Source of the DNA: Nocardia testacea NBRC 100365
GTDB taxonomy: Bacteria; Actinomycetota; Actinomycetes; Mycobacteriales; Mycobacteriaceae
Reading direction: 5' to 3'
DNA: 64,000 bases
Assembly (NCBI RefSeq): GCF_000308775.1
Contig: NZ_BAGJ01000269.1
Coordinates: forward strand, 1-64,000
Under the pieces are notes generated by a model. The model did not search any database, was not told the DNA's origin, and saw only the letters and a program-made list of their open reading frames with translations. Position numbers and translations under genes: made by a program. Every line of letters begins with the position of its first letter. Within the stretch, counting starts at the first letter, position 1. Positions 1 to 8,935 of this stretch are shown one piece after another.

Positions 1-552
1 AGCGTAGATCCGGGTCATCTGCTCGATATTGCCGATACCGTCCTTGAACCCGATCAGGTTCGGGCAGCGATCGGCGAGTTCGGCGACGGCGGCTTCGGAG
101 TAGGCCGCGTTGGCGCGCGAGTAGATGATGACGCCGAGATCGGTGGCCGCACAGACCTGCCGCACATGATCGACCAGACCCTCCTGGCTCGCCTCCGTGA
201 GGTAGGGCGGCAGCAGCAGGATGCCGCTCGCGCCGACGCGCTCCGCGGCGCGCGCCATCTCGACCGCGGTCGCGGTGCCGTACCCGGCGGGGGCGATCAC
301 CGGCAGCCCTTCCGGCGCTTCCCGCACCGCGGCGGTGACCACCTGTTCGACCTCGGCCGGGGTGAGCGAGAAGAACTCGCCGGTGCCGCCCGCGGCGAAC
401 AGGCCGGACGCGTCGTACTGACCGAGCCAGCCGATGTTGTCCCGGTAGGCGGCCTCGTCGAACGAACCGTCGGCGCGCAGGTGCGTGACCGGGAAGGACA
501 GAAGGCCGGAGCCCAGCTTCCGGGCGATTTCCTGGGGAGGGGCAGTGGTCAT
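1..552 (-). CDS. kdgD: 5-dehydro-4-deoxyglucarate dehydratase (C-terminus off window)
   Basis: The first 184 codons of a DapA/KdgD-family TIM-barrel lyase are present and the gene runs off the left edge. The reading includes [10 protein letters not shown] near the N-terminus, the GGTGEFF loop and [10 protein letters not shown], which fit 5-dehydro-4-deoxyglucarate dehydratase better than dihydrodipicolinate synthase. The enzyme decarboxylates and dehydrates the GudD product to 2,5-dioxopentanoate. The ATG at 552 sits next to a divergent LysR gene, and gudD lies just beyond it, so the two catabolic enzymes flank the regulator. A semialdehyde dehydrogenase would be expected beyond the left edge; that is inference. 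Confidence 0.88.
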   Translation of the reverse strand, partial: MTTAPPQEIARKLGSGLLSFPVTHLRADGSFDEAAYRDNIGWLGQYDASGLFAAGGTGEFFSLTPAEVEQVVTAAVREAPEGLPVIAPAGYGTATAVEMARAAERVGASGILLLPPYLTEASQEGLVDHVRQVCAATDLGVIIYSRANAAYSEAAVAELADRCPNLIGFKDGIGNIEQMTRIYA

Positions 553-606
553 GGCGTGCGACTCCTGTTCGAGGTGACCTGCTGCCCTCACCCTAGGAAC
601 CCCTAT

Positions 607-629
607 GATTCACGTCCAACACTGATTAC
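607..629. promoter_or_regulatory. Candidate LysR operator, copy 1
   Basis: The element reads GATTC, two bases, GTCCAACAC, two bases, ATTAC. It lies between the divergent kdgD and LysR starts. The same arrangement occurs inverted at 1587-1609, before the permease gene. Its shared use in the two intergenic regions of this locus suggests a site bound by the local LysR protein. Confidence 0.6.
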
Positions 630-657
630 ATATCTATCAATACAAGGTCGATATCGG

Positions 658-1590
658 ATGTTCACTCTTATCCAGCTCACCCATTTCGTCGCAGTGGCCG
701 AGGAATTGCACTTCGGCCGGGCGGCGGAACGCCTGCGCATGACCCAGCCGCCACTGAGCCGGCAGATCCAGCTCCTCGAGAAGGAGGTCGGCGCGGAGCT
801 GTTCGACCGTTCCAACCGCACCGTGAAGCTCACCCGCGCCGGCCGCGCCTTCCTGCTCGACGCCCGGCGGCTGCTCCAGCAGGCCGAGCGGGCCACCCTC
901 GCGGTACGCCGGGTCTCGGCCGGCACCGGGGGCGTCCTGCGGCTGGGCTTCACCGGGGCGAGCGTGCACTCCGGGCTGCCACGGGTGCTCGCCGCGGCAC
1001 GAACAGCCCTACCCGATGTCGATGTGGAGTTACGCGAAATGGTGACCATGGACCAGGTGGAGGCCCTGTCGGAGGGAGCCCTCGATCTGGGCATGGTCCG
1101 CCCGCCGATCACCCGGCCGGACCTGACCACCCGCACCTTCGTCCGTGAGGGACTGGTCGCGGCCCTGCCCGCGGACCATCCGCTGGCGGCCGATACGGGG
1201 CCGGTGCCGGTGACCGCGCTGCACGGCGTGGAGATGGTGATGCACGCGCCGGTCGAGGCCCGGTACTTCCACGACCTGATCACCACGGTGCTGCACGCGG
1301 CGGCCGTGATCCCGGTGATCACCCAGTACATGACCCAGATCCACAGCATCCTGGCGCTGGTGAACCTGGGCTGGGGCGTGGCGCTGGTGCCCGAATCGGC
1401 CACCGGCATGCGGTTCGACCACGTGGTCTACCGCCCGCTGGAGGGGGTGCGGACCCGGGTGGAACTGGATCTGGTGTGGCGCCACGGCAACGAGAACCCG
1501 GCCTTCACCCGCCTGATGACGGAACTGGCGGGGGCGGGCGAGAGCATTCCCGCCACTTCCGATACCTTTCCTGTATCGATTCATCCGTAA
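658..1590 (+). CDS. LysR-family transcriptional regulator
   Basis: A 310-residue LysR-type regulator. The N-terminal winged helix-turn-helix (about residues 1-60, with LHFGRAAERL and QPPLSRQIQLLE) is typical, followed by a periplasmic-binding-protein-like effector domain. The ATG at 658 is chosen because the HTH begins immediately after it; an upstream extension would be out of character. It sits divergently from kdgD and upstream of a permease and gudD, so it most likely controls glucarate catabolism. A 23-bp element repeated on both sides of the gene is a plausible binding site. The effector is unknown, though a sugar diacid is the natural guess. Confidence 0.88.
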   Translation: MFTLIQLTHFVAVAEELHFGRAAERLRMTQPPLSRQIQLLEKEVGAELFDRSNRTVKLTRAGRAFLLDARRLLQQAERATLAVRRVSAGTGGVLRLGFTGASVHSGLPRVLAAARTALPDVDVELREMVTMDQVEALSEGALDLGMVRPPITRPDLTTRTFVREGLVAALPADHPLAADTGPVPVTALHGVEMVMHAPVEARYFHDLITTVLHAAAVIPVITQYMTQIHSILALVNLGWGVALVPESATGMRFDHVVYRPLEGVRTRVELDLVWRHGNENPAFTRLMTELAGAGESIPATSDTFPVSIHP

Positions 1591-1609
1591 TTGGTGTTGG
1601 ACCGGAATC
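1587..1609. promoter_or_regulatory. Candidate LysR operator, copy 2 (inverted)
   Basis: Read on the minus strand this is GATTC, two bases, GTCCAACAC, two bases, ATTAC. It matches copy 1 at all 19 defined positions. It overlaps the TAA stop of the LysR gene and precedes the permease-gudD transcription unit. A second short dyad, CGATAC and GTATCG separated by 7 bases, lies just upstream at 1560-1578. Confidence 0.6.
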
Positions 1610-1715
1610 ACCCGAGGTCTTTACATTCAGTGCTTGTGAGGCGAGTCACCCGGCCTCAGACGTATTCCCACGGCACTGCGTAGCGCGGTGGTGGTTCGAC
1701 CGAAAGGAGTGGACG

Positions 1716-3125
1716 ATGTCGTTCACTCGACAGCCGACTGCGGAACTGGAAATGGCCGTGTCGAAGTTCTTTCGACGCGTCGTCCCGCTGTTCATCATCA
1801 TGTTGATCTGCAACCAGATCAACCGCTCGAATATCGGCTACGCCCGCGAATACCTCGAGGCGGATGTCGGTATCGGCGCTGCCGCCTACGGTTTCGGAGC
1901 GGGTGTCTTCTTCATCGCCTACGCCCTGTTCGAGCTACCGAGCAACGTGATGATGGAGAAGTACGGAGCGCGCATCTGGCTCACCCGCATCATGGTCAGC
2001 TGGGGGCTGGTATCGGCCGCCATGATGTTCGTGCAGAACGCGACCATGTTCTACGTGCTGCGCTTCCTGCTCGGCGCGGCCGAGGCCGGATTCTTCCCCG
2101 CGGTCATCTTCTACCTCGCCAAATGGCTGCCGAACAGCCATCGCGGCCGGGCCACGGCGCTTTTCGTCGCCGGGTCCTCGGTCGCCGCCGCGATCTCCGG
2201 CCCACTGTCGGGCCCGCTGCTCTCCCTCGACGACGCCCTCGGCCTGCACGGCTGGCAGTGGATGTTCGGTATCGAGGGCACGGTATCGGTGGTCGTGGGC
2301 ATCATCGCCTTCTTCTTCCTCGACTCCCATATCAAGCACGCGAAATGGCTGACCGAGGGTGAGAAGAAAGCCCTCGTCGACACCATTTCCGCCGAGGAGA
2401 TCGACAAGGCCGCCCATTCCGGGGTCGCGCACCGGGCGTCCCGATGGCGGATGCTGCTGGATCCGAAACTGATCCTCTTCTGCTGGATCTATTTCGCCAT
2501 CCAGTTGTCCATCTACGCGAACACCTTCTGGCTGCCCTCGATCATCCGCCGGATCGACGGCCTGAACGATATAACGGTCGGCCTGCTGTCCTCGCTGCCC
2601 TGGATCTGCGCGGTGGGCGCCATGTACGCCTCGGCACGCGTCGGTGACCGCACCGGCAACCGCCGGCCGCTGCTCATCGTCGCGCTGCTCACCGCGGCGG
2701 TCGGCACCTACCTGGCCGCCATCGCGTCGCCGTGGCTCGCCCTGGTCTTCCTGTGCATCGCCGCCATGGGCTTCAAGAGCGCCAGCCCGCTGTTCTGGTC
2801 CATTCCCCAGTCCGGGCTGCATCCGCTGGTCCTCGCCCCCGCCATCGCCATCATCAATTCGCTCGGCAATCTCGGCGGTTTCGTGGCGCCGTACGGCTTC
2901 GGCCTGATCAAATCGGCCACCGATGAGGTCACCTGGGGTCTCTACGCGCTCGCCGCCGCTTCCGTGCTCGCCGCCGCTTCGGTTCTGCTCGTCCGCAGGT
3001 CGAACGGAGCGAACAGCGACACCGCGGCCCCGGCCGCCGCGGGAACCCTCCCCGAACCCGGGTCGCTCGACGCGCCCGCCCACCCCGCCACCGCCGCGGT
3101 CACCACTCTGGAGAAGCGTTCATGA
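1716..3125 (+). CDS. MFS transporter, anion:cation symporter type (glucarate permease-like)
   Basis: A 469-residue polytopic protein of the major facilitator superfamily, with the [11 protein letters not shown] motif in the first helix that marks the anion:cation symporter family (GudP, GarP, phthalate and tartrate permeases). The ATG at 1716 follows a good Shine-Dalgarno (GAAAGGAG). Its stop overlaps the gudD start in an ATGA junction, so the two genes are translationally coupled. Uptake of glucarate or galactarate is inferred from this coupling and from kdgD nearby; the family also carries other carboxylates. Confidence 0.85.
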   Translation: MSFTRQPTAELEMAVSKFFRRVVPLFIIMLICNQINRSNIGYAREYLEADVGIGAAAYGFGAGVFFIAYALFELPSNVMMEKYGARIWLTRIMVSWGLVSAAMMFVQNATMFYVLRFLLGAAEAGFFPAVIFYLAKWLPNSHRGRATALFVAGSSVAAAISGPLSGPLLSLDDALGLHGWQWMFGIEGTVSVVVGIIAFFFLDSHIKHAKWLTEGEKKALVDTISAEEIDKAAHSGVAHRASRWRMLLDPKLILFCWIYFAIQLSIYANTFWLPSIIRRIDGLNDITVGLLSSLPWICAVGAMYASARVGDRTGNRRPLLIVALLTAAVGTYLAAIASPWLALVFLCIAAMGFKSASPLFWSIPQSGLHPLVLAPAIAIINSLGNLGGFVAPYGFGLIKSATDEVTWGLYALAAASVLAAASVLLVRRSNGANSDTAAPAAAGTLPEPGSLDAPAHPATAAVTTLEKRS

Positions 3126-4462
3126 CCACCCGCACCCCCCGCGTCGCCGAGATGCGTGTCGTGCCCCTCGCCGGCCACGACAGCATGCTGCTCAATCTCA
3201 GCGGCGCGCACGCCCCCTACTTCACCCGCAATCTCGTGATCCTCACCGATTCCGACGGTCGCACCGGGGTCGGCGAGGTGCCCGGTGGCGAGCGGATCCG
3301 CGCCACGCTCACCGAGGCCCGGGATCTGGTGATCGGCCGCGGCGTCGGCGAATACCACGCCGTGCTGACCGATATCCGGCGCACCTTCGCCGCCCGCGAT
3401 GAGGGCGGGCGGGGAAACCAGACCTTCGATCTGCGGGTCACGGTGCACGCGGTGACCGCGGTCGAATCGGCCCTGCTCGACCTGCTCGGACAGTATCTGG
3501 AGGTGCCGGTCGCCGCCCTGCTCGGCGAGGGTGTGCAGCGGGACCGGGTGCCCGCACTCGGTTATCTCTTCTTCATCGGCGACCGCGGCCGCACCGATCT
3601 CCCCTACCGGTCGGGTACCGACGAACCGGCGGACGCCGACGAGTGGATGCGACTGCGCCATGAGGAGGCACTCTCCCCGGAGTCGGTGGTGGCCCTGGCA
3701 AGGGCCGCGCGGGCGCGCTACGGCTTCCGCGATTTCAAGCTCAAGGGCGGTGTCCTGCGGGGGCCCGAGGAGGCCGCCGCGGTGCGTGCCCTGGCCGAGG
3801 AGTTCCCGGATGCCCGGATAACCCTCGACCCCAACGGCGGCTGGCTGCTGCGCGAAGCGGTGCCGCTGTGCCGGGAACTCACCGATGTCCTCGCCTACGC
3901 CGAGGACCCGGTCGGCCCGGAGGGGTCGTTCTCCGGCCGGGAGGTGATGGCCGAGTTCAAACGGGCCACCGGCCTGCCGACGGCGACCAATATGATCGCC
4001 ACCGATTGGCGCGAGCTCGGGCACACCGTCCGGACCGGGGCGGTCGATATCCCGCTGGCCGATCCGCATTTCTGGACCATGGCGGGCTCGGTGCGCGTCG
4101 CGCAGCTCTGCGACGCCTGGGGCCTGACCTGGGGTTCGCATTCGAATAATCACTTCGATGTCTCGCTGGCCATGTTCACCCAGGTCGCGGCGGCGGCGCC
4201 CGGAGAGATCACAGCCATCGACACGCACTGGATCTGGCAGGACGGCCAGCGCATCACCCATGATCCCTACCGGATCGTCGACGGTGAACTGGCCCTTCCG
4301 CAGCGTCCCGGTCTCGGTATCGATCTGGACGAGGAGCGGGTGGCCGCCGCACACGAGCTCTACCAGCGGGAAGGGCTGGGCGAGCGCAACGACGCGGCGA
4401 CCATGCAGTACCTGATCCCCGGCTGGCAGTTCGACAGCAAGCGTCCCGCGCTCAGCCGCTGA
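3122..4462 (+). CDS. gudD: Glucarate dehydratase
   Basis: A 446-residue enolase-superfamily enzyme that dehydrates D-glucarate (and often L-idarate) to 5-dehydro-4-deoxyglucarate. Visible landmarks are [15 protein letters not shown] near the N-terminus, the KLK catalytic motif near residues 206-208, metal ligands in DPNGGW (about 237) and EDP (about 260), and the general-acid region SHSNNHF near residue 339. These positions agree with the E. coli enzyme. It is coupled to the upstream permease and followed by a strong hairpin. Together with kdgD it gives two steps of the glucarate to 2-oxoglutarate route. Confidence 0.93.
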   Translation: MTTRTPRVAEMRVVPLAGHDSMLLNLSGAHAPYFTRNLVILTDSDGRTGVGEVPGGERIRATLTEARDLVIGRGVGEYHAVLTDIRRTFAARDEGGRGNQTFDLRVTVHAVTAVESALLDLLGQYLEVPVAALLGEGVQRDRVPALGYLFFIGDRGRTDLPYRSGTDEPADADEWMRLRHEEALSPESVVALARAARARYGFRDFKLKGGVLRGPEEAAAVRALAEEFPDARITLDPNGGWLLREAVPLCRELTDVLAYAEDPVGPEGSFSGREVMAEFKRATGLPTATNMIATDWRELGHTVRTGAVDIPLADPHFWTMAGSVRVAQLCDAWGLTWGSHSNNHFDVSLAMFTQVAAAAPGEITAIDTHWIWQDGQRITHDPYRIVDGELALPQRPGLGIDLDEERVAAAHELYQREGLGERNDAATMQYLIPGWQFDSKRPALSR

Positions 4463-4469
4463 GGTTCTC

Positions 4470-4500
4470 CGGGCCGGCTCCCCGGGCGGGAGCCGGCCCG
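4470..4500 (+). terminator. Terminator hairpin after gudD
   Basis: A perfect 13-bp stem with a 5-base loop lies 7 bases after the gudD stop and is followed by TTCTGTT. It probably ends the permease-gudD transcript. Confidence 0.75.
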
Positions 4501-4628
4501 TTCTGTTGCGCTCCCCGTAGAAAAAACCGAGGTTCACCATGCGGCCGCTCGCGACCGGTCGGGTCACCGAATCGGTCATATCCGTCCGACTCCGGTCCCC
4601 GGCGGCCCAGCCCTTGCGTCCCAGAAAC

Positions 4629-4647
4629 AGGGATAGTTAGTATCCCT
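4629..4647. promoter_or_regulatory. Perfect dyad immediately upstream of the Rrf2 start
   Basis: AGGGATA and TATCCCT are separated by GTTAG and end 3 bases before the ATG at 4651. Binding here would block initiation, as expected of an autoregulated repressor. A related TATCCC half-site occurs at 5192-5197, before the following oxidoreductase gene. Confidence 0.65.
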
Positions 4648-4650
4648 TTT

Positions 4651-5124
4651 ATGAAGATGGGCGAGGGCGTCGAGTGGAGCCTGCACTGCTGTGTCACGCT
4701 GGCCTGGCTCGACGACCGGTGGCCGGTACCGATCGCCCGGCTGGCTGCCTGGTTCGACCTGCCGGTGGAGTATCTGAAGAAGCGGCTGCAGGCGCTGGTC
4801 CGCGCCGGAATCCTCACCTCCACCCCGGGCGTGCGCGGCGGTTTCGGCCTGGCCCGGCCGCCGGAACGGATCACCCTGCTCGATGTGGTCACCGCCGTGG
4901 AAGGCGGGGTGGACCCCTTCCGGTGCACCGAGATCCGGCAGCGCGGCGGCAGCGGTCACAGCGGCGGCGCGGAGTTCACCCGGCCATGCGGTATCTCACT
5001 GGCCATGCGCCGCGCGGAACTGGCGTGGCGGCGCGAACTCGCCGCCCAGACCATCGCCGACCTCGCCGCCGGCGCCCCGGCCACGTCGGCGGAGCGTACC
5101 CGGCGCGAGTTCGCGAACCCCTGA
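4651..5124 (+). CDS. Rrf2-family transcriptional regulator
   Basis: A 157-residue Rrf2-type winged-helix protein. The reading MGEGVEWSLHCC, LPVEYLKKRLQALVRAGIL and GVRGGFGLARPPERITLLDVV follows the family pattern of HTH then wing. Two cysteines (in EPFRCTE-like and RPCG contexts) remain, but not the compact three-Cys cluster of IscR, so an iron-sulfur sensor role is doubtful. There is no Shine-Dalgarno and a perfect dyad abuts the start, suggesting autoregulation. It lies 98 bp before an FAD oxidoreductase gene on the same strand, which is its likely target. Confidence 0.85.
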   Translation: MKMGEGVEWSLHCCVTLAWLDDRWPVPIARLAAWFDLPVEYLKKRLQALVRAGILTSTPGVRGGFGLARPPERITLLDVVTAVEGGVDPFRCTEIRQRGGSGHSGGAEFTRPCGISLAMRRAELAWRRELAAQTIADLAAGAPATSAERTRREFANP

Positions 5125-5222
5125 TCTCGCGGCGGGCCCGGCCTCACCTCCCGGCGCCGGACCGCCGCAGCCGTTCAATAGAGACGTTTTATATCCCCAA
5201 TAGATGACGTCAGGAGAATGAC

Positions 5223-6431
5223 ATGTCCGGAATCGTGGTGCTGGGCGGCGGTTTCGCCGGGGTGTGGGGCGCCGCGGGCGCGGTCCGGCTCGCCCGCGCG
5301 GCAGGACGAGACCTGCCCGTCACCCTCATCGACCCCGGCGACGATCTGGTGATCCGGCCACGCCTATACCAGGCCGAACCCGACCGCATGCGGATCTCGC
5401 TGGATCGCATCCTCGGGCCGGTCGGAGTCCGGCGGATCGCGGGTACCGCGACCGCCGTGCATACCGCACACCGGACCGTGACCGTGGTCGGGCGAGACGG
5501 CGAGACAGCGGAGATCCCCTGGGAGAGACTGATCCTCGCCACCGGTAGCCGGCTCGTCCGGCCCGGTGTGCCGGGCGCCGAGCTGCTGCACAATGTGGAC
5601 ACCCTCCCGGCCGCCGCCGCACTGGATTCGCATCTGCACCGGCTGCCGGACCTGCCGCCGGGTGCGGGGCGCTACACCGCCGTGATCGTCGGCGCGGGCT
5701 TCACCGGGCTCGAGATCGCCACCGAACTGGTGGACCGGCTCGGTGCGCTCGCCACACCCGAGCCGATCCGCGTCGTGCTGGTGGAGCGGGCCGATACGGT
5801 CGGGCCCGAACTCGGCCCCGGCCCCCGGCCGCAGATCCGAGCGGCCCTGGCGAGCCTCGGAGTCGAACAATATCTGGGTGTCGGCCTGAGCGCGGTGGAA
5901 CCCGACGGGGTCGTACTGTCCGACGGCACCCGTATCGCGGCGCGGACGGTGGTGTGGACCGCCGGGGTACAGGCGAGTCCGCTCACCGCCGGGATCCCCG
6001 CCGACCGGGACCGGCTGGGCCGGTTGGCGGTGGACGAGCAGCTACGGGTACGCGGAGTTCCCGGCGTGTACGCGGCCGGGGATACCGCGGCCGCGGACGC
6101 CGAGCCGGGACACCCGGTACTGCAGTGCTGCCAGCACGCACTGCAACTCGGGAAGTTCGCGGGCCACAACGCCGCCGCCGATCTGTTCGGGCTCCCGGCC
6201 GTACCGTTCGCGCCGGCGCCCTACGTCACCTGCCTGGATCTCGGCCCGGCCGGCGCGATTTTCACCAACGGCTGGGACCGCCGCGTGGTCGCGACCGGCG
6301 CGAGCGCCAAGGAGCGCAAGCGGAAAGTGAACGAGTGGTGGATCTATCCGCCCACCGACGACCCCGGCGAACTGCTCCGGCAGGCCGACCACCGCTTCTC
6401 GGTACGCGATATCCCCACCCCGGGCCTCTGA
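5223..6431 (+). CDS. NAD(P)/FAD-dependent oxidoreductase (type II NADH dehydrogenase-like)
   Basis: A 402-residue flavoprotein with two Rossmann motifs: GGGFAGVWGA at the N-terminus for FAD and VIVGAGFTGLEIATEL near residue 160 for the nucleotide. A GVYAAGDTA motif near residue 283 closes the FAD site. The architecture fits NDH-2-like disulfide-independent oxidoreductases. The C-terminus lacks an obvious amphipathic membrane anchor, so quinone reduction is uncertain. A GGAG Shine-Dalgarno precedes the ATG. It is probably under control of the Rrf2 gene upstream. Confidence 0.82.
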   Translation: MSGIVVLGGGFAGVWGAAGAVRLARAAGRDLPVTLIDPGDDLVIRPRLYQAEPDRMRISLDRILGPVGVRRIAGTATAVHTAHRTVTVVGRDGETAEIPWERLILATGSRLVRPGVPGAELLHNVDTLPAAAALDSHLHRLPDLPPGAGRYTAVIVGAGFTGLEIATELVDRLGALATPEPIRVVLVERADTVGPELGPGPRPQIRAALASLGVEQYLGVGLSAVEPDGVVLSDGTRIAARTVVWTAGVQASPLTAGIPADRDRLGRLAVDEQLRVRGVPGVYAAGDTAAADAEPGHPVLQCCQHALQLGKFAGHNAAADLFGLPAVPFAPAPYVTCLDLGPAGAIFTNGWDRRVVATGASAKERKRKVNEWWIYPPTDDPGELLRQADHRFSVRDIPTPGL

Positions 6432-6516
6432 ACCGCGTCACGAGCCGCCCCTTGCCGTACCGCCACACCTCACGTCGCCGCTGCACCACATCAGCCACTG
6501 CACCACGTCGCGCGGG

Positions 6517-6804
6517 TGCGTCGCGTCATGCCGGTGCATCGCGGTTCGACAGGGCATCGCACTTCGCGGGTGCGTCGCACTTCGCGGGTGCGTCGCACTT
6601 CGCGGGTGCGTCGCGGTTCGGCAGTGCGTCGCGGTTCGCCGGTGCGTCGTGGTTTGGCAGTGCGTCGCGGTTCGGCAGTGCGTCGCGGTTCGGCAGTGCG
6701 TCGCGGTTCGCCGGTGCGTCGTGGTTTGGCAGTGCGTCGCGGTTCGGCAGTGCGTCGCGGTTCGGCAGTGCGTCGCGGTTCGGCAGTGCGTCGCTGTGCG
6801 CCGG
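6517..6804. repeat. 18-bp tandem repeat array, 16 units
   Basis: Sixteen contiguous 18-bp units with consensus TGCGTCGCGGTTCGGCAG fill the gap between two convergent genes. Four consecutive units (6625-6696) are copied exactly as the next four (6697-6768), giving a 72-bp higher-order duplication. The unit length is a multiple of three and contains no stops, so all frames stay open across it; those long open frames are not taken as genes. Flanking bases (6432-6516 and 6805-6937) hold degenerate versions or nothing recognisable. Confidence 0.9.
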
Positions 6805-6937
6805 TGCATGGCGGGTTCGACGGCGCATCCCGGTTCGACGGTGTGGAGGCCGGGGGTGGTTGTTCGAGCCGGGCCACGTGCATCCGAGACCGTGGAGACT
6901 CGATCCGGTCCCGCGGACGCCGGCCGGGCGCGGTTGC

Positions 6938-8137
6938 TCAACCGGCCGGAACCAGCTGTTTCCCGGGAGCCGGCGCCGCGGGCAGATGCGACCGGGAGTG
7001 CCGGGCTATCACCGCGGTCCCCGACAGCGCCACCAGTACCAGCCCGCCGAGCAGCACCGGGTAGTCGGCCGCCGGGCCGAGCAGGCTGAGCAGTGATGGC
7101 AAAAGGAACCCGAGGTAGGCCAGGGCGTAGTAGGCGCCGGTGAGCGCGGCCAGTTCCTCCGGCGCCGCCAGCCGCTGCACTTCGAGCAGGCCGGAGACCA
7201 GCGCGATCCCGTACGCGCATCCCAGGGCGAGCGCGGCGACCAGGGCCACGACGGGTGAACGGACCAGCGCGGCCAGCGCGCCGACCACCAGCCCGGCCGA
7301 CATGACCGACATGGCCACCGCCACCGCCCGCGCGCTGGTGGTGCGGTCCAGCCGTTTGGCGAGCGGCTGGACCAGTACGCCGACCGTGAGGGTGGCGACG
7401 GTGACAGTGGTCGAATACAGCAGGCCCCACCGCCCGACGCGGTCGCCGACGAGCTGCGGCATCACCGCGTAGGCCACGCCGGCGGAACCGAAGATCCACG
7501 GCGCCATCGGCACGACCACCCGCCGGAACCGCGGATGTCGCAGACCGGAGAAGCGTCCGGGCGTCCCCGTCCCCGCCGGCACCGTCTCCGGCGCCCGCAG
7601 CACCGCGGGCAACACCGCGGCGGCGAGCAGCGCGTGCACGATATACGGCAGCACCATCGGCGCCGGACCCCACTGGGCGAGCACGCCCGCGACGCCCGCG
7701 CCGAAACCGAAGCCGAGCGTGAGCCACAGCGCGGCCCGGCGGGCGCCGGTCGCCGGGCCGTGGCCGGCGCGGACAGCGAGTTCGCTGGTCCAGGTGGTGC
7801 CCACCGCCATGGCCACGGCCACCCCGAAACCGGTGATCAACCGGCCGATCGCGATCCAGCCGACACCGAACACCCCGGCTGCCAGGAGCGGACTGGCCGC
7901 CAGGGAGGCCACGACCCCCGCGACGGCCACCGGGCGCCGCCCGAACCGCGCGGAGAGCGCACCGCTGAGCAGCAGGCCCGGCACCAGACCGAGAACGTAG
8001 GCACCGAGCAGCACGTTGACCAGCAGCGGGGAGTAACCCTGGTCGCGGTACATCACCAGCAGCGGCGTGAATTGATTACCGCCCCAGGCGCAGACGAAGA
8101 TCGCCCCCACCGCCGCATGCCATGAGCCCTGCCTCAT
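6938..8137 (-). CDS. MFS transporter
   Basis: A 399-residue major facilitator with about twelve hydrophobic segments. The loop-2 motif appears as GALSARFGRRPVAV near residue 65. The substrate cannot be told from the sequence; drug or metabolite export is the usual role for this size. The start overlaps the stop of the upstream GntR gene in an ATGA junction, so the two are co-translated and the GntR protein probably regulates the transporter. Confidence 0.82.
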   Translation of the reverse strand: MRQGSWHAAVGAIFVCAWGGNQFTPLLVMYRDQGYSPLLVNVLLGAYVLGLVPGLLLSGALSARFGRRPVAVAGVVASLAASPLLAAGVFGVGWIAIGRLITGFGVAVAMAVGTTWTSELAVRAGHGPATGARRAALWLTLGFGFGAGVAGVLAQWGPAPMVLPYIVHALLAAAVLPAVLRAPETVPAGTGTPGRFSGLRHPRFRRVVVPMAPWIFGSAGVAYAVMPQLVGDRVGRWGLLYSTTVTVATLTVGVLVQPLAKRLDRTTSARAVAVAMSVMSAGLVVGALAALVRSPVVALVAALALGCAYGIALVSGLLEVQRLAAPEELAALTGAYYALAYLGFLLPSLLSLLGPAADYPVLLGGLVLVALSGTAVIARHSRSHLPAAPAPGKQLVPAG

Positions 8138-8790
8138 CGCCGGTGGGTCCCGTCCAGGTGTGCGCGCAGGGCGGTGGTGAAGGCCGCCGCGTCGCCCGAT
8201 TCGATGACGGCGACCAGTTCCTCGTGCTGTCGCAGTACGACCGGGATCAGGTCGGGCACCGGGCCGAGCGCGGCCACGTTCATCCGGCGCTGCCGATCGG
8301 CCAGCCCGGTGTAGAAGCGGGTCAGCAGGGCGTTACCGCCTGCCTCGACCAGGGTGCGATGGAAGAGTTCGTCCGCCTCGGCGAAGGCCGCGAGATCACC
8401 GGTCTCGGCGTGCCCGCGCTGGACCGCGAGTGCGGCGCGCAGGCGGCCGATCGCGGCGGGCACCCGCTCCGGAGTGCGGAGCAGACGGCGGACCGCCGCG
8501 GTTTCGACAGCCTCCCTGGCATCCAGCACATCCTCGGCCTCGCCCGGCGGTACCGGGGCGACGATGGCGCCGCGTTTGGGCACCAGGGTCAGCAGTTCCT
8601 CGGCCTGCAGCCGCACGAACGCCTCCCGGACCGGAGTGCGGCTCAGTCCCAGCCGGCCGGCGATCTCGGTCTCGCTGAAGAGATGGCCGCCCGGCAGCTC
8701 ACCGGACAGGACCAGTTCCTTGGTGAGCCGGTAGGCCCGGTCCGCTGCACTCTGCCCGGGCGTTTCGGCCGGGTTCGACGATGTCCGCAC
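8134..8790 (-). CDS. GntR-family regulator, FadR/FCD subfamily
   Basis: A 218-residue regulator. The N-terminal winged helix (FSETEIAGRLGLSRTPVREAFVRLQ, read in two parts, about residues 38-62) is classic GntR; the C-terminal FCD domain shows AEADELFHRTLVEAGGN with the metal-binding Asp and His. It is the first gene of a two-gene unit with the MFS transporter. A palindromic element lies 28 bp upstream of the start. Confidence 0.88.
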   Translation of the reverse strand: MRTSSNPAETPGQSAADRAYRLTKELVLSGELPGGHLFSETEIAGRLGLSRTPVREAFVRLQAEELLTLVPKRGAIVAPVPPGEAEDVLDAREAVETAAVRRLLRTPERVPAAIGRLRAALAVQRGHAETGDLAAFAEADELFHRTLVEAGGNALLTRFYTGLADRQRRMNVAALGPVPDLIPVVLRQHEELVAVIESGDAAAFTTALRAHLDGTHRR

Positions 8791-8817
8791 GCAACCACTC
8801 TAGTGCATAGATACAAG

Positions 8818-8829
8818 CTTGCATGCAAG
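8818..8829. promoter_or_regulatory. Palindrome upstream of the GntR gene
   Basis: CTTGCATGCAAG is a perfect 12-bp palindrome, followed by further GCATGC repeats to 8834. Its place just ahead of the GntR start and near the divergent thioesterase gene suits a GntR operator. Confidence 0.5.
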
Positions 8830-8935
8830 CATGCATTCGTCCGCCCGCCGGGCCAAGTCCTCCGGTTCCGGCGGTACGGTCGGGACAGAGATCGAACAGA
8901 CGGCGCGCCGCCGCCCCGGACGAACGGACAACGAT

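Noticed and set aside
2942-4579. Long minus-strand frames opposite gudD and similar genes
   Set aside because: High GC content leaves the antisense frames open; codon composition is poor and the plus-strand genes are well supported.
6491-6883. Long open frames with hexapeptide repeats on both strands
   Set aside because: They are the 18-bp tandem repeat read in several frames; the unit is a multiple of three without stops, and none has a convincing start or conserved composition.
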